25,275 bases of DNA from CAZDAW01 sp964503685 (GTDB lineage Bacteria > Chloroflexota > Anaerolineae > Anaerolineales > Anaerolineaceae). Every line of letters starts with the position of its first letter. The stretch's first letter is position 1. The position numbers were made by a program, and so were the translations under genes. The notes beneath the pieces were generated by a model that worked only from the letters and a program-made list of their open reading frames with translations, searched no databases and was not told the DNA's origin. The stretch is taken from contig CAZDAW010000046.1 of NCBI GenBank assembly GCA_964503685.1, positions 1 to 25,275 of the forward strand. Reading direction: 5' to 3'. This document shows positions 7,408 through 16,394 of the stretch, in pieces.

Positions 7408-8844
7408 ATGAGCGCGTTTAAAAAGATAATCATTTTTATTGTATTGTTTTCATTACTGATCCCAATGGGAATAGGGTTTGCCAGTTCGCCCAAAGATGCG
7501 CCGGCGCGTGCGCCGCGTTTGCTGACGCCGCGTAATAATGCAGTGCGTACTGATTTAAAGCCCACTTTAACATGGACGAAAGTAACTGGCGCTACCCGCT
7601 ACCAGCTCCAGTTGACGTCCGCTACTGCCTGGGATCCAGCGCCAGAAGAATTGATGGATGTTTCGTTTACTCCCGCCAACCTGATTGCCAGGGTGGTACG
7701 CTTTACCGATTCTGATTACCCCGAGCCGCTTGACTGGTTGACGCGTAATCGCCCATATCGCTGGCGGGTACGCGCTTGCAACGGGGATTTGGATGAGGAT
7801 TGCGGCCCCTGGTCGGGTACACGGAAATTTATTCCGCGCTATACGGCTGCCGACAAGCCCGAACTGGTTGCTCCAATTAGCGATGTGGTTACTGAAACCC
7901 TTTCGCCTACTTTTGAATGGGTACGCTTACCCAATGATTTCAAATATGAATTAAAAATTGTTGGCCCGGGAAATATTCGCCGGATTAAAGTTAAGCCTGA
8001 GGGAGAGGGTGAAACGGTGACATTCACGCCTGAATTCGAACTGCGCGGCGATACACATTTCTGGTGGCAGGTACGCGCCATAGGATTGCGTAATACATAC
8101 TTTGGCCCCTGGTCCGCCAAGGCGTATTTCTGGACTCCGGTCGATACAACTCCACCTGAAGTCGATGCTTATCAGGTCAAGCTCTACCGGCCGCGCAACA
8201 ATGCGCTGCTCAACGAGATGACCCCTGAACTGATCTGGAATCGCGTTCCCAATACAGCCCGCTATTGGTTGCAGATTTCACCCGTAAAAGATTTCTCGGA
8301 TGCAGCGCAGTTGATCGAGGATAAAAACATCACGGCGGCTCTGGGATCAAAACGGATTAAATGGACAAGTTACCCTGATCCGTCGCCTTTCGAGTTTTCG
8401 CGTAACCGGCCGTATTACTGGCGCGTACGTTCTTGTGTTGATGCCGAGGATGCCAATTGTCATGCCTGGTCGAATACCCGCCGCTGGGTGCCGCGTTGGA
8501 TTGATCCTGATAACGTGCCGACGCTGGTCGATCCGGGCGATCCGCCTTTGGAAACGGTGACAACCCTGACTCCCGATTTCACCTGGAACCGGTTGGTTAA
8601 TGATCTGGGATTGGGTGATGGTACTAAAGCCAGGTATATGATCGAACTCGTCAATACCCGTAATATCCGCTGGATATGGCATGAGGAAGTGACTGGCAGC
8701 GAAGCGACAGCAACCTATACCCCAACGGCTGCGTTAGCCAATAATGTGGATTTCAAGTGGCGTGTTCGTGCAGTCGGTTACCGCGGCTGGTATTTCAGTC
8801 CCTGGTCCGAATGGTTCTATTTTCACACCGAAGCAGCGCCATAA
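7408..8844 (+). CDS. Secreted protein with ABAB beta-sandwich (FN3-like) repeats
   Basis: 478-residue exported protein. Residues 1-26 are a signal peptide (lysines, a hydrophobic core, then GFASS). The rest is four units in ABAB order: A1 about 37-147, B1 150-245, A2 258-367, B2 370-475, with a repeat period of about 220 residues. Each unit has a P-x-L/F-x-W strand (PTLTWTKV, PTFEWVRL, PELIWNRV, PDFTWNRL) and a W-x-V-R-A/S strand followed by a PWS or AWS turn. Both A units carry a cysteine pair eight apart (C124/C132, C343/C351), a likely disulfide. No catalytic motif or anchor is visible, so a binding or structural surface role is inferred. AGGAGG (7393-7398) sets the start. Confidence 0.8.
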   Translation: MSAFKKIIIFIVLFSLLIPMGIGFASSPKDAPARAPRLLTPRNNAVRTDLKPTLTWTKVTGATRYQLQLTSATAWDPAPEELMDVSFTPANLIARVVRFTDSDYPEPLDWLTRNRPYRWRVRACNGDLDEDCGPWSGTRKFIPRYTAADKPELVAPISDVVTETLSPTFEWVRLPNDFKYELKIVGPGNIRRIKVKPEGEGETVTFTPEFELRGDTHFWWQVRAIGLRNTYFGPWSAKAYFWTPVDTTPPEVDAYQVKLYRPRNNALLNEMTPELIWNRVPNTARYWLQISPVKDFSDAAQLIEDKNITAALGSKRIKWTSYPDPSPFEFSRNRPYYWRVRSCVDAEDANCHAWSNTRRWVPRWIDPDNVPTLVDPGDPPLETVTTLTPDFTWNRLVNDLGLGDGTKARYMIELVNTRNIRWIWHEEVTGSEATATYTPTAALANNVDFKWRVRAVGYRGWYFSPWSEWFYFHTEAAP

Positions 8845-8845
8845 A

Positions 8846-8893
8846 CGACAAAAAAGAGCTCCCGTAGCGAATGAACGACTGCGGGGGCTCTTT
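8846..8893. terminator. Bidirectional terminator between convergent genes
   Basis: AAAGAGCTCCCGTAG (8853-8867) pairs with CTGCGGGGGCTCTTT (8879-8893) over 15 positions, two of them G-T wobbles, with an 11-base loop. On the minus strand it is followed by TTTGTCGTTT, serving the YccF gene; on the plus strand the closing TTT is short, so it is weaker for the secreted-protein gene. Confidence 0.8.
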
Positions 8894-8914
8894 AACAATA
8901 TGAATGATTTTCAG

Positions 8915-9343
8915 TTATCGTTTGAGTGAAACAACCGCCGGCACCCGGTCGAACATCCAAAAACCAAGCGGCAGCCCGATGATCGTCAGACAAACGGCGT
9001 AAGCGGCTTCCATCCACAAGGCGCTCATCCACCAGCCGATCAGCACAAAGTAAATTGCCCGGAGAATGATATTAACCTGCGGTCTGTCGATTTCACGCGC
9101 CGTCAGTTGACCGTTCTGTTGTTTGGTCACCAGAACTTCGACCGGTTCTTCGCGCAAGGCGATGACCTTGGGCAGTTTGTTTAGCATCTTTACAGCAATT
9201 GGAATGCCGATGATGGTAACCATCAGAAACCAGGCAACGGCGATCCAGATTTCTCCCAGCCAAACGCCGACCAGGGCAAACCAGAGGATTTGAATCAGAC
9301 AACCCGGATTTTTATTTTTCTCGATGACAACATTACTGCTCAT
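8915..9343 (-). CDS. yccF: YccF domain-containing inner membrane protein
   Basis: 142-residue membrane protein made of two tandem YccF (DUF307) units. Unit one runs GCLIQILWFALVGVWLGEIW ... TIIGIPIAVKMLNKLPKVIAL; unit two repeats it as IILRAIYFVLIGWWMSALWM ... TIIGLPLGFWMFDRVPAVVSL. Each has two hydrophobic helices and the characteristic TIIG(I/L)P turn. The function of the family is unknown. GAGGAGA lies about 7 bases before ATG 9343. It stands alone, 71 bases downstream of the HAD gene on the same strand, and ends at the bidirectional terminator. Confidence 0.92.
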   Translation of the reverse strand: MSSNVVIEKNKNPGCLIQILWFALVGVWLGEIWIAVAWFLMVTIIGIPIAVKMLNKLPKVIALREEPVEVLVTKQQNGQLTAREIDRPQVNIILRAIYFVLIGWWMSALWMEAAYAVCLTIIGLPLGFWMFDRVPAVVSLKR

Positions 9344-9414
9344 GGATTATTCTCCTCAACATATTACTACGAGTTTGCGCCAAAAAAGTTGCGGTATTCA
9401 CCATGCTCATGCGG

Positions 9415-10125
9415 CTAAGACCGGCTATTGAGCTTCGCGATCAGTTCAGGCAGCAAGCCGATATGCTCCAGCTCATGAAATCGTCCCTGGCAATCTGGCG
9501 GAATGGCGACATTTTCATGTTCCCAGGTGAGGTGATAGGGAATGAAAACAGCCTGCCCGCCCATTTCGATGACCGGCAGTATATCCGAGCGCAGTGAGTT
9601 ACCGACCATGAGAAAATGCGCCGGGTCAATCTGATACTTTGCCAGCAGGCTGGTGTAACCCGTGCAGGTTTTATCGCTGACGATCTCGATATAGCGGAAG
9701 CAGTGCTTAAGCCCCGAACGTTCGATTTTTGCTTCCTGATCGAGCAGATCCCCTTTGGTGACGATCATCAGAGGATAAGAATCTGCCAGAGCGGTGACAG
9801 TTTCGCGGGTGAAATCCAGGAGCTGCACTTCGGCGTTGATCATACTTTTAGCCTGATCGAGAATCTTTTTGATGTCTGATCCTGTTATCCTCCCTTCTGT
9901 TAAATCAATGGCCGTCTCGATTTGGGACAATGTGAAGCTTTTAATCCCGTATCCATAGTCAGGAAGGTTACGCATTTCAGTCTGGAACAGCGCCTCATCG
10001 ACTATAGCCGGATCAATATAAGATGAGAGGACCTGTTTGAGGTTTTCCTGCACCTGAATATACAGAGTTTCGGTATGCCAGAGTGTATCGTCGGCGTCGA
10101 AGGCGATTAAATCTATTGTGGTCAT
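9415..10125 (-). CDS. HAD family hydrolase
   Basis: 236-residue haloacid-dehalogenase-superfamily phosphatase. Motif I is FDADDTLW with nucleophile D10 and acid/base D12; motif II is IVTKGD (T123); the lysine of motif III is probably K152 in SDKT; motif IV is MVGNSLRSD (D181). The helical cap between residues 16 and about 100 is of the type used by soluble phosphoglycolate- or nucleotide-phosphatase-like members, but the substrate cannot be assigned. It starts 20 bases after the GNAT gene on the same strand and is probably cotranscribed. The ribosome site (AGGAAA, rather far) is weak. Confidence 0.9.
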   Translation of the reverse strand: MTTIDLIAFDADDTLWHTETLYIQVQENLKQVLSSYIDPAIVDEALFQTEMRNLPDYGYGIKSFTLSQIETAIDLTEGRITGSDIKKILDQAKSMINAEVQLLDFTRETVTALADSYPLMIVTKGDLLDQEAKIERSGLKHCFRYIEIVSDKTCTGYTSLLAKYQIDPAHFLMVGNSLRSDILPVIEMGGQAVFIPYHLTWEHENVAIPPDCQGRFHELEHIGLLPELIAKLNSRS

Positions 10126-10145
10126 GGTTGTTTTTAGATTTCCTA

Positions 10146-10634
10146 TTATTTGAGACGATAAACAAAGTTAGCCATATCGGCTCGTTCTTCCCAGCCGTGT
10201 TTATGATAAAAACCGCGCTGATAGGATTCACGACTGCGCCGGTTGATTAACATAAGGCGTGAACAATCCCGTTTTTTCCCTTCCGCAATGACTGTATCTA
10301 ATAATAGTTTACCGGCTCCTTGTCCCCGGAAGGTCTCCCGGATAAATAATTCGGATATATATCCTTCCGGGCCGTTCAGGAAGAAACAGGGGTACCAGTG
10401 TACTGATACATATCCCAGCAGGATATGATCGTCATTTTCTGCAACATAGATTGAATTTGCGCTATCAGCGCCAGATAAATTGAGATGGCCGGCGATACGC
10501 TGGCGGGTGTTTTCGGCGGGTTCCTGCCTGATCTGATCAAACCAACCTGTTCCCATGTTGCGCAAAATATCGGCCAAAGCGGCTGCATCAGCAGGGGTTG
10601 CTCTACGAATCTGTATATTCATCAATTTTTTCAT
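10146..10634 (-). CDS. GNAT family N-acetyltransferase
   Basis: 162-residue acetyltransferase. It opens with IQIRRATPADAAALADIL, the standard GNAT N-terminal strand and helix, has YISELFIRETFRGQGAGKLLLD, in which RGQGAG binds acetyl-CoA, and ends SRESYQRGFYHKHGWEER, the family's C-terminal motif. The substrate is unknown. The start is uncertain: ATG 10634 or ATG 10622, neither with a clear ribosome site; the longer one is given. It is the first gene of a two-gene unit with the HAD hydrolase. Confidence 0.88.
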   Translation of the reverse strand: MKKLMNIQIRRATPADAAALADILRNMGTGWFDQIRQEPAENTRQRIAGHLNLSGADSANSIYVAENDDHILLGYVSVHWYPCFFLNGPEGYISELFIRETFRGQGAGKLLLDTVIAEGKKRDCSRLMLINRRSRESYQRGFYHKHGWEERADMANFVYRLK

Positions 10635-10944
10635 GAAAGTATCAAAATCCTTGTTCGATCAATAGTAATGTGCAGCGATTTATCTTCTGGTTATAATCTG
10701 ATAATCCGTTTATTGGATAAGGGTTTGTGGTCTTCTTATGATTCTTCTCATATCCAATGACTTTCCCGGATGAATTATATTCTTTTTTAAGGATTAATGA
10801 GAATCTGTATCTGGTTTAGTGCGTGGATAATTTATAGGAATTTTAGTGTTTGCGATGATAAATCCTGTATAATGAAAACAGCCTCCAGGATATTTACGAA
10901 TGAGGAAGTGTATTTATTGTCTTTATCTGGAGAGGATGAGGGGT
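10635..10944. other. AT-rich divergent intergenic region
   Basis: No gene is seen in these 310 bases, which separate the minus-strand GNAT from the plus-strand kinase cassette. There is an 8-bp inverted repeat, ATTGGATA (10712-10719) and TATCCAAT (10751-10758), with a 31-base spacer, and a TATAAT (10868-10873) about 70 bases before the kinase start that could be its -10 box, though no good -35 box stands at the right distance. Both are weak. Confidence 0.3.
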
Positions 10945-12864
10945 ATGAGCAATTTACCTGATGAGAAAGCAGAGATAATCACACTCAAGGATAAGCTCAT
11001 AGCGCTTGAGGCAGAGCTCGCGCGCACACAACAAGAACTGGCTGCCAGTCGGCGGAGTATCAAACGTCTGGAACGACAGTATCAGGAATGTAAGAGCCAG
11101 TTGGATTTGACCGTTGATGAACAGCGCGATGTTCAAAATGTCATCGAGCGCGCCAAGAAGGAGTGGGAAGCTACCGTCGATGCTGTGGCTGATATGATCG
11201 TTTTGACTGAACCTGATGGGCGAATCATTCGCTGCAATCACGTCACGACTCGATACCTTAATAAATCGTATGGTGAATTGATCGGCAAATTTATCCATTC
11301 CGTCTTTTTGGGGAACAACAGAAAACAATCTACGATCTTTGATATCGAAACCAAAGAAGTGCAATTGCCAGCGATGGAGGGCTGGTTCGATATTTTCAAT
11401 TACCCGGTTATTGTTAATGGAACGCCCTATGGGATGGTGCATGTAATTAAAGACGTGACTGAATGGCGGAAAGCGAAACAATCCTTGCGCGAGAGCCAGG
11501 ATAAGCTAAAAAAGATAAACGATGAACTGGAGGTTCGTGTCCGTCAGCGGACGATGGAATTGATTCAGACCAATCAGGAATTGCAGCGCGAGATTCGCGA
11601 ACGGGAAAACATTCAGGCCATTTTGGCCAAGGAAAAAGAAACTCTTTCAATAACCCTTTTATCCATCCGTGATGGCGTGATTTCAACGGATGATGAAGGG
11701 ACAATTATTCTGTTCAATAAGGCAGCCGAGTTGATTACCGGATATCAACAGGATGAAGTGATGGGTAAATCGCTGAATGACGTGATTAAGATATTGGATG
11801 TAAAGAATAATCAGATTCAGGATAACCCTTTAACCATATTGCTCAACCCGAAAAGCGCTCAACGCCAGGGCGGTTTGCTAACGCTCATCAACCGGCAAGG
11901 CGACAGGCTGCTGATAACGAACAGCAGCGCTCCGATCAGGAATGAATCGGGTCATCTCATGGGCTATGTCATGGTGATTAATGATGTCACCGAACGCCGG
12001 CGGATTGAGGAACAACTTACGTTGTTCCAAAAGATGGAATCGATTGGACAACTGGCGGCTGGCATAGCGCATGAAATTAATACGCCGATGCAATACGTGG
12101 GCGATAACACGCATTTCCTCAATGACGCTTTTAATGCAATCAAGGATGTTCTGAATGCTTATGAACAAATCGAGGCGTGTGAAGACCCGGAAACCCGTCA
12201 GATTCAGAAATCCAGTTTACAACAATTGAAAGATGAGCTGGATGTCGATTTTTATATTTCCGAGGTGCCGGATGCCATTCAGCAATCATTGGACGGCATC
12301 GAACGCGTTCGGAAAATTGTTCTGGCTATGAAAGCGTTTGCCCATCCCAGTCATAAAGAAAAACGATTGGCAGATATCAATCAGGGAATAGAAACGACGG
12401 TTACTATCTCGCGTAATGAATGGAAGTATAATGCTGACCTGGAGATGGAACTGGATCCTGATTTGCCGATGGTTACCTGTGAAATCGATGAAATCAACCA
12501 GGCGATTCTTAATATGATTATCAATGCTGCACAGGCCATCCAGGAGGCCCAGGGAAAACACAGTGAGGAAAAAGGAAAGATCACGATCAAAACGTTAAGT
12601 GATGGTGACCATATTCTGATAAAGATTCAGGACACGGGTATTGGAATCCCTCAGGAAAACCTGAACCGGATATTTGACCCATTCTTTACAACCAAGGACG
12701 TTGGTGTGGGAACAGGCCAGGGATTATCGCTTACCCATAACATTATCGTAAAGCAGCATCACGGCGAGATTATGGTTGATTCAGAATTAGGGAAGGGGAC
12801 GACTTTTACAATTCGCCTGCCCATACAAGAACAGGAAGCCGCAGCGCAGGAAGAAACACGATGA
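10945..12864 (+). CDS. PAS-PAS sensor histidine kinase
   Basis: 639-residue soluble histidine kinase without membrane helices, so it senses a cytoplasmic cue. Residues 1 to about 75 are a coiled coil; PAS 1 is about 75-190; a second coiled coil (VRQRTMELIQTNQELQREIRER) leads to PAS 2, about 235-355. The dimerisation/phosphotransfer domain has IAHEINTP with H376 as the likely phosphorylated residue, and the ATPase domain has NMIINAAQAI, DTGIGIP, FDPFFTTK and GTGQGLSL, all intact. ATG 10945 is chosen over the in-frame ATG 10900 because GGAGAGG precedes it. Its end overlaps the next gene by 4 bases (ATGA), so the REC proteins downstream are its probable targets. Confidence 0.93.
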   Translation: MSNLPDEKAEIITLKDKLIALEAELARTQQELAASRRSIKRLERQYQECKSQLDLTVDEQRDVQNVIERAKKEWEATVDAVADMIVLTEPDGRIIRCNHVTTRYLNKSYGELIGKFIHSVFLGNNRKQSTIFDIETKEVQLPAMEGWFDIFNYPVIVNGTPYGMVHVIKDVTEWRKAKQSLRESQDKLKKINDELEVRVRQRTMELIQTNQELQREIRERENIQAILAKEKETLSITLLSIRDGVISTDDEGTIILFNKAAELITGYQQDEVMGKSLNDVIKILDVKNNQIQDNPLTILLNPKSAQRQGGLLTLINRQGDRLLITNSSAPIRNESGHLMGYVMVINDVTERRRIEEQLTLFQKMESIGQLAAGIAHEINTPMQYVGDNTHFLNDAFNAIKDVLNAYEQIEACEDPETRQIQKSSLQQLKDELDVDFYISEVPDAIQQSLDGIERVRKIVLAMKAFAHPSHKEKRLADINQGIETTVTISRNEWKYNADLEMELDPDLPMVTCEIDEINQAILNMIINAAQAIQEAQGKHSEEKGKITIKTLSDGDHILIKIQDTGIGIPQENLNRIFDPFFTTKDVGVGTGQGLSLTHNIIVKQHHGEIMVDSELGKGTTFTIRLPIQEQEAAAQEETR

Positions 12865-14078
12865 CGAAAACAATCCTCTTTGTTGATGATGATATTAATT
12901 TAATCAATGGGTTACGGCGTTCGATTCGCGGTTATGTTCGTGATTGGGAACTTCATTTTGCAACATCCGGACAGGAAGCGTTAGCGATATTAGCGCAGCA
13001 TGCGGTCGATGTGATTGTATCTGATATGCGCATGCCTGGAATGGATGGGGGTGAACTGCTGGAAATCGTCAGCGAAAAATATCCCAACTCGGTTCGTTTT
13101 ATATTATCGGGTCATACCGATCAGGAAATGGCGCTGCGTTCAAGCAATGTGGCGCACCAGTTTATTGCCAAGCCCTGCGATACGGGCAAGCTGGTTGAAA
13201 CCATTCAACATTCTCTTGAATTGCGCGAATTACAAACCAATCCACAATTGATCAATGTGGTGACTTCGATCAAGAAGCTGCCCAGTTTACCCAGTTTGTA
13301 TATACGACTTGTGGAAGAAATGGAATCGCCGGATGTGACTCTGAAATCTTTGGCGGATATCATTGCCGATGATATGACGATGACAGCAAAAGTGCTTCAA
13401 TTGGTTAATTCGGCGTTTTACGGTTTACCAACAAAGATTACCAATTTACCGCATGCGGTTGCAATTCTTGGGATCAACACGCTGAAGATGCTGGTTTTAG
13501 GTATGCATATATTTTCGGAGTACAGCGGATATATCACCCCGGATCTTTCCATCGAACAATTATGGAATCACAGTATTGGGTCGGGCAACCTGGCGCGCCT
13601 GATTGCCCGTAATGTCGTATCGGATATTCCCGCCAGCGATGATGCTCAGGTAGCCGGTGTGATGCACGACATTGGCAAACTGCTCGAACTGAATATCCCT
13701 GATTTTTATGCTGATTTGCAGGCATGCGTGAAAAAAGGAACGCCTGTGTTGGAGGCTGAATATGAGTTGCTGGGTACATCGCACGCCGAACTTGGGGCGT
13801 ATTTGCTGGGAATATGGGGGCTGCCAGATACGATTGTGCAGGCGGTAGCCTACCATCACTATCCATCGCGGCAGGCGGAATCCCATTTTTCGGCGTTGAC
13901 CGCTGTTCATGTTGCTAATGGCATCATCAACCAGAACGGCAATAACCAGAAAAAAGCTGAACAATCATTTGATATGGTTTATCTGAATAAAATGGGGTTA
14001 GCTAACAAAATTGTGGAGTGGATCAATATCTATCAGGGTATTAGCAGCCAACCGAAGACGATAAAGAAGAGTATCTGA
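12861..14078 (+). CDS. Response regulator with HDOD output domain
   Basis: 405-residue REC-HDOD protein. The receiver has the acidic pocket VDDD (9-11), phospho-acceptor D55 in VSDMRMPGMDG, S83 and K104 (AKP). The HDOD domain follows (about 130-335): LPSLPSLYIRLVEEM, VLQLVNSAFYGL, HAVAILGINTLKMLVLG, then VMHDIGK with H269/D270. HDOD proteins are HD-related domains usually lacking enzyme activity and used for signalling; here an HD pair is present, but the other metal ligands are not clearly recognisable. It overlaps the kinase by 4 bases and the next gene by 1, the centre of a coupled signalling operon. Confidence 0.92.
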   Translation: MTKTILFVDDDINLINGLRRSIRGYVRDWELHFATSGQEALAILAQHAVDVIVSDMRMPGMDGGELLEIVSEKYPNSVRFILSGHTDQEMALRSSNVAHQFIAKPCDTGKLVETIQHSLELRELQTNPQLINVVTSIKKLPSLPSLYIRLVEEMESPDVTLKSLADIIADDMTMTAKVLQLVNSAFYGLPTKITNLPHAVAILGINTLKMLVLGMHIFSEYSGYITPDLSIEQLWNHSIGSGNLARLIARNVVSDIPASDDAQVAGVMHDIGKLLELNIPDFYADLQACVKKGTPVLEAEYELLGTSHAELGAYLLGIWGLPDTIVQAVAYHHYPSRQAESHFSALTAVHVANGIINQNGNNQKKAEQSFDMVYLNKMGLANKIVEWINIYQGISSQPKTIKKSI

Positions 14079-15685
14079 TGAAAAATGACCGAATTTTAAT
14101 TGTAGATGATGAAGCTAATGTTTTGGCGTCCCTTCGTCGCCATCTTCACCGCCAGAAGTATGAAATCACTACGGCGTCGAGTGGTCTTGAAGGATTGGAA
14201 TTGATCCAAAAGCAGGGGCCTTTTGCCGTTATCATATCTGACTATCGTATGCCGGGTATGAACGGAATCGAGTTTTTAGCGCGAGCGCAGCAAGATGCTC
14301 CTGATACGGTTCGGATGATGTTGACCGGCACCTCTGAGTTGGATGTTGCCCTGAACGCGGTCAATCGGGGTAACATTTTTCGCTTTATGCAAAAGCCGAT
14401 TGCGCCGGATGATCTTATCCGTTCGGTTGGGGCTGGCGTTGAGCAATATCGTCTGATCACTGCCGAGCGGGAATTGATGGAAGAGCTTTCCATTATGCAA
14501 CGCATCGATCGCGAACTGAACGTGGATCTTGATACGCAGCGTACCATGCAGATTACCCTGCATTGGGCGATGAATCGTTCGCACATGGATGCCGGATTGA
14601 TCGGTTCGGTGAAAGATGGCGGTGTGCGCATTATGGCATCAGAAGGTTACCAGCAAGAACTCGAACGCTATTCGGATGCTTTTATTCCGTTATCGGCAAT
14701 GCCGCTGCTCAAGAAGGTCGTTGAAGATAAAACTTTTTGCCATCAAGAGTTAGCCGACCATAAGGGTTTATTGGAGAACGCCCGCTGTCAGGTTCTTTTT
14801 CCGATATGCCGGGAGAAAAACTCGATTGGCGTTCTGTTGCTGGAAAGAGCGACGCCCGGTTCACTGTCTGAGGAGAGTATTAATTTCCTCACTCGTCTTT
14901 GCGATCATGCTTCGATAGCCATCGCCAATGGAGAATTGTTGGATCAGGTTAAAGCGGCCAACCAGGCCAAGACGGAATTTGTTTCCTTTGTGTCGCATGA
15001 GTTAAAAAACCCGATCACCTCGGTCAGTGGATTCGCCGAATTGCTCCTCAACCCGGCCGTGGGCCAACTTTCTGATACGCAGAAAAACATGGTGTTTCAT
15101 ATCCGTTCTGCGGTCAGACAGATGCGGACGCTGGTTACTGATCTGGCGGATATTTCACGGATTGAATCGGGTCATCTCAAGCTGGAGTTGGAGGGCGTAT
15201 CTGTTCAGGAGGTTGTGAAAGAAGTCATCGATAACCTGCGGCCTCAGATAGAAGAAAAGAAACAGACTGTTCAGGTAATTTTGCCCGAATCTCTTTCGCC
15301 GGTGTGGGCAGACCGCAGTCGCGTCGTTCAGGTGATCACCAATCTCATTAGCAACGGACATAAATACACGCCCGATGAAGGAAAGATTGTTGTTGGCGCC
15401 GAGGAAAGTCTGAATAAATGGGACGAAAAAGGCGCGCCTGCGGTGATTCATCTGTGGGTGCAGGATGACGGCATCGGAATAAAACAGGAGGATCAGGGTA
15501 ATATTTTTCAGAAGTTCTTCCGCGCAAAAGAAGGTTCAGCAACCGATATACCGGGAACTGGCCTGGGGTTGAATATCACGAAGAATCTGGTAGAAATGCA
15601 GGGGGGGAGCATTTGGTTTGAGAGTGAATATGGTAAAGGAACCACTTTTCATATCGCTTTACCGCTGGCGTCAAAGGCTGATTGA
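14078..15685 (+). CDS. Hybrid REC-GAF-histidine kinase
   Basis: 535-residue protein with an N-terminal receiver (VDDE at 9-12, phospho-acceptor D55 in ISDYRMPGMNG, MQKP lysine), a helical linker, a GAF-type domain (about 145-285, including FPICREKNSIGVLLLER), and a complete kinase: FVSHELKNPITSVSG with H307, NLISNGHKYTPDEG (N box), DDGIGI, FQKFFRAKEG and GTGLGLNI. It ends with the usual GTTFHIALP strand. A receiver placed before the kinase suggests a second step controlled by the upstream kinase. The start ATG overlaps the previous stop (TGATG). It has no membrane segment. Confidence 0.93.
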   Translation: MKNDRILIVDDEANVLASLRRHLHRQKYEITTASSGLEGLELIQKQGPFAVIISDYRMPGMNGIEFLARAQQDAPDTVRMMLTGTSELDVALNAVNRGNIFRFMQKPIAPDDLIRSVGAGVEQYRLITAERELMEELSIMQRIDRELNVDLDTQRTMQITLHWAMNRSHMDAGLIGSVKDGGVRIMASEGYQQELERYSDAFIPLSAMPLLKKVVEDKTFCHQELADHKGLLENARCQVLFPICREKNSIGVLLLERATPGSLSEESINFLTRLCDHASIAIANGELLDQVKAANQAKTEFVSFVSHELKNPITSVSGFAELLLNPAVGQLSDTQKNMVFHIRSAVRQMRTLVTDLADISRIESGHLKLELEGVSVQEVVKEVIDNLRPQIEEKKQTVQVILPESLSPVWADRSRVVQVITNLISNGHKYTPDEGKIVVGAEESLNKWDEKGAPAVIHLWVQDDGIGIKQEDQGNIFQKFFRAKEGSATDIPGTGLGLNITKNLVEMQGGSIWFESEYGKGTTFHIALPLASKAD

Positions 15686-15715
15686 TAACAGGCAAGAAGA
15701 GATGTTGGGTGCAAA

Positions 15716-16354
15716 GTGAAAGGCGACGAGTTTCTTAAATTATATGAGGATCTACCACCAGAAAGCCGGCTGACGGTTGAACAGTTTTTGCAATTCCTGC
15801 ACGAAAAGGCAAAAGGTGGTCTTTTACTTCAAATGGTGGATGGCGCGAAAACAGATGAGCAGGATGAGGCGAAATCGGGCGATGAGTTGAGAAAGGAAGA
15901 CGCGTTGTTGCAGCCAACAGCCGGCGATAACTTAACCACAGCAGACAGCGCGGAAAATTTACGGACAGAAACATTGAAGCTAACGGCTACATTCCCGACT
16001 ACTCCGAGCCGGGTTTATCAGGCGTGGCTGGACAGTAAGGAGCATGCCTGGTTCACCGGCGGCGCTGCTGAAATTGACCCGCAGGTCGGGGGGAGATTTA
16101 CGGTATGGGATGGTTATATACAGGGCAGGACAACAGATTTAGAGGTCAATACCCACATCAGACAAACGTGGCGGACGACTGATTTCCCGGAAGACAGCCC
16201 TGATTCGATTATTGATCTAACGCTGAAAGCTGCCCCGGAAGGCGTCCGTCTGAGTCTTGTCCATACTCGCATCCCTGAAGGTCAGAAGGATGAATATGAA
16301 AAGGTATGGCGGGAATATTATTTTACGCCGATGCATGAATACTTCTCTCGATAA
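15716..16354 (+). CDS. AHSA1/SRPBCC domain protein with N-terminal extension
   Basis: 212-residue protein. Residues from about 83 form an SRPBCC fold of the AHSA1 (Hsp90 activator-like C-terminal) group: LTATFPTTPSRVYQAWLDS, HAWFTGG, the beta strands GGRFTVWDGYIQGR and IRQTWRTTDFPED, and the C-terminal helix EYEKVWREYYFTPM. The fold makes a ligand-binding cavity; bacterial members have varied or unknown roles. Residues 1-82 are additional: a short helical LPPESRLTVEQFLQFLHEK followed by an acidic linker. The GTG start has no strong ribosome site, and a five-codon ATG frame (15702-15719) ends across it, so reinitiation is possible. It is 30 bases after the kinase gene, in the same direction, likely the last member of that operon. 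Confidence 0.82.
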   Translation: MKGDEFLKLYEDLPPESRLTVEQFLQFLHEKAKGGLLLQMVDGAKTDEQDEAKSGDELRKEDALLQPTAGDNLTTADSAENLRTETLKLTATFPTTPSRVYQAWLDSKEHAWFTGGAAEIDPQVGGRFTVWDGYIQGRTTDLEVNTHIRQTWRTTDFPEDSPDSIIDLTLKAAPEGVRLSLVHTRIPEGQKDEYEKVWREYYFTPMHEYFSR

Positions 16355-16394
16355 CCTTCAACCGGGGATTGAATAACGGTTTGGCGGCAAGAAT

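Noticed and set aside
7184..7408. Possible small gene (53-74 residues) whose TAA overlaps the ATG of the secreted protein (TAATG)
   Set aside because: The frame begins inside or next to the strong terminator at 7202-7236, has no ribosome site at its only ATG (7247), and covers a promoter-like element at 7278-7306. No family resemblance was seen.
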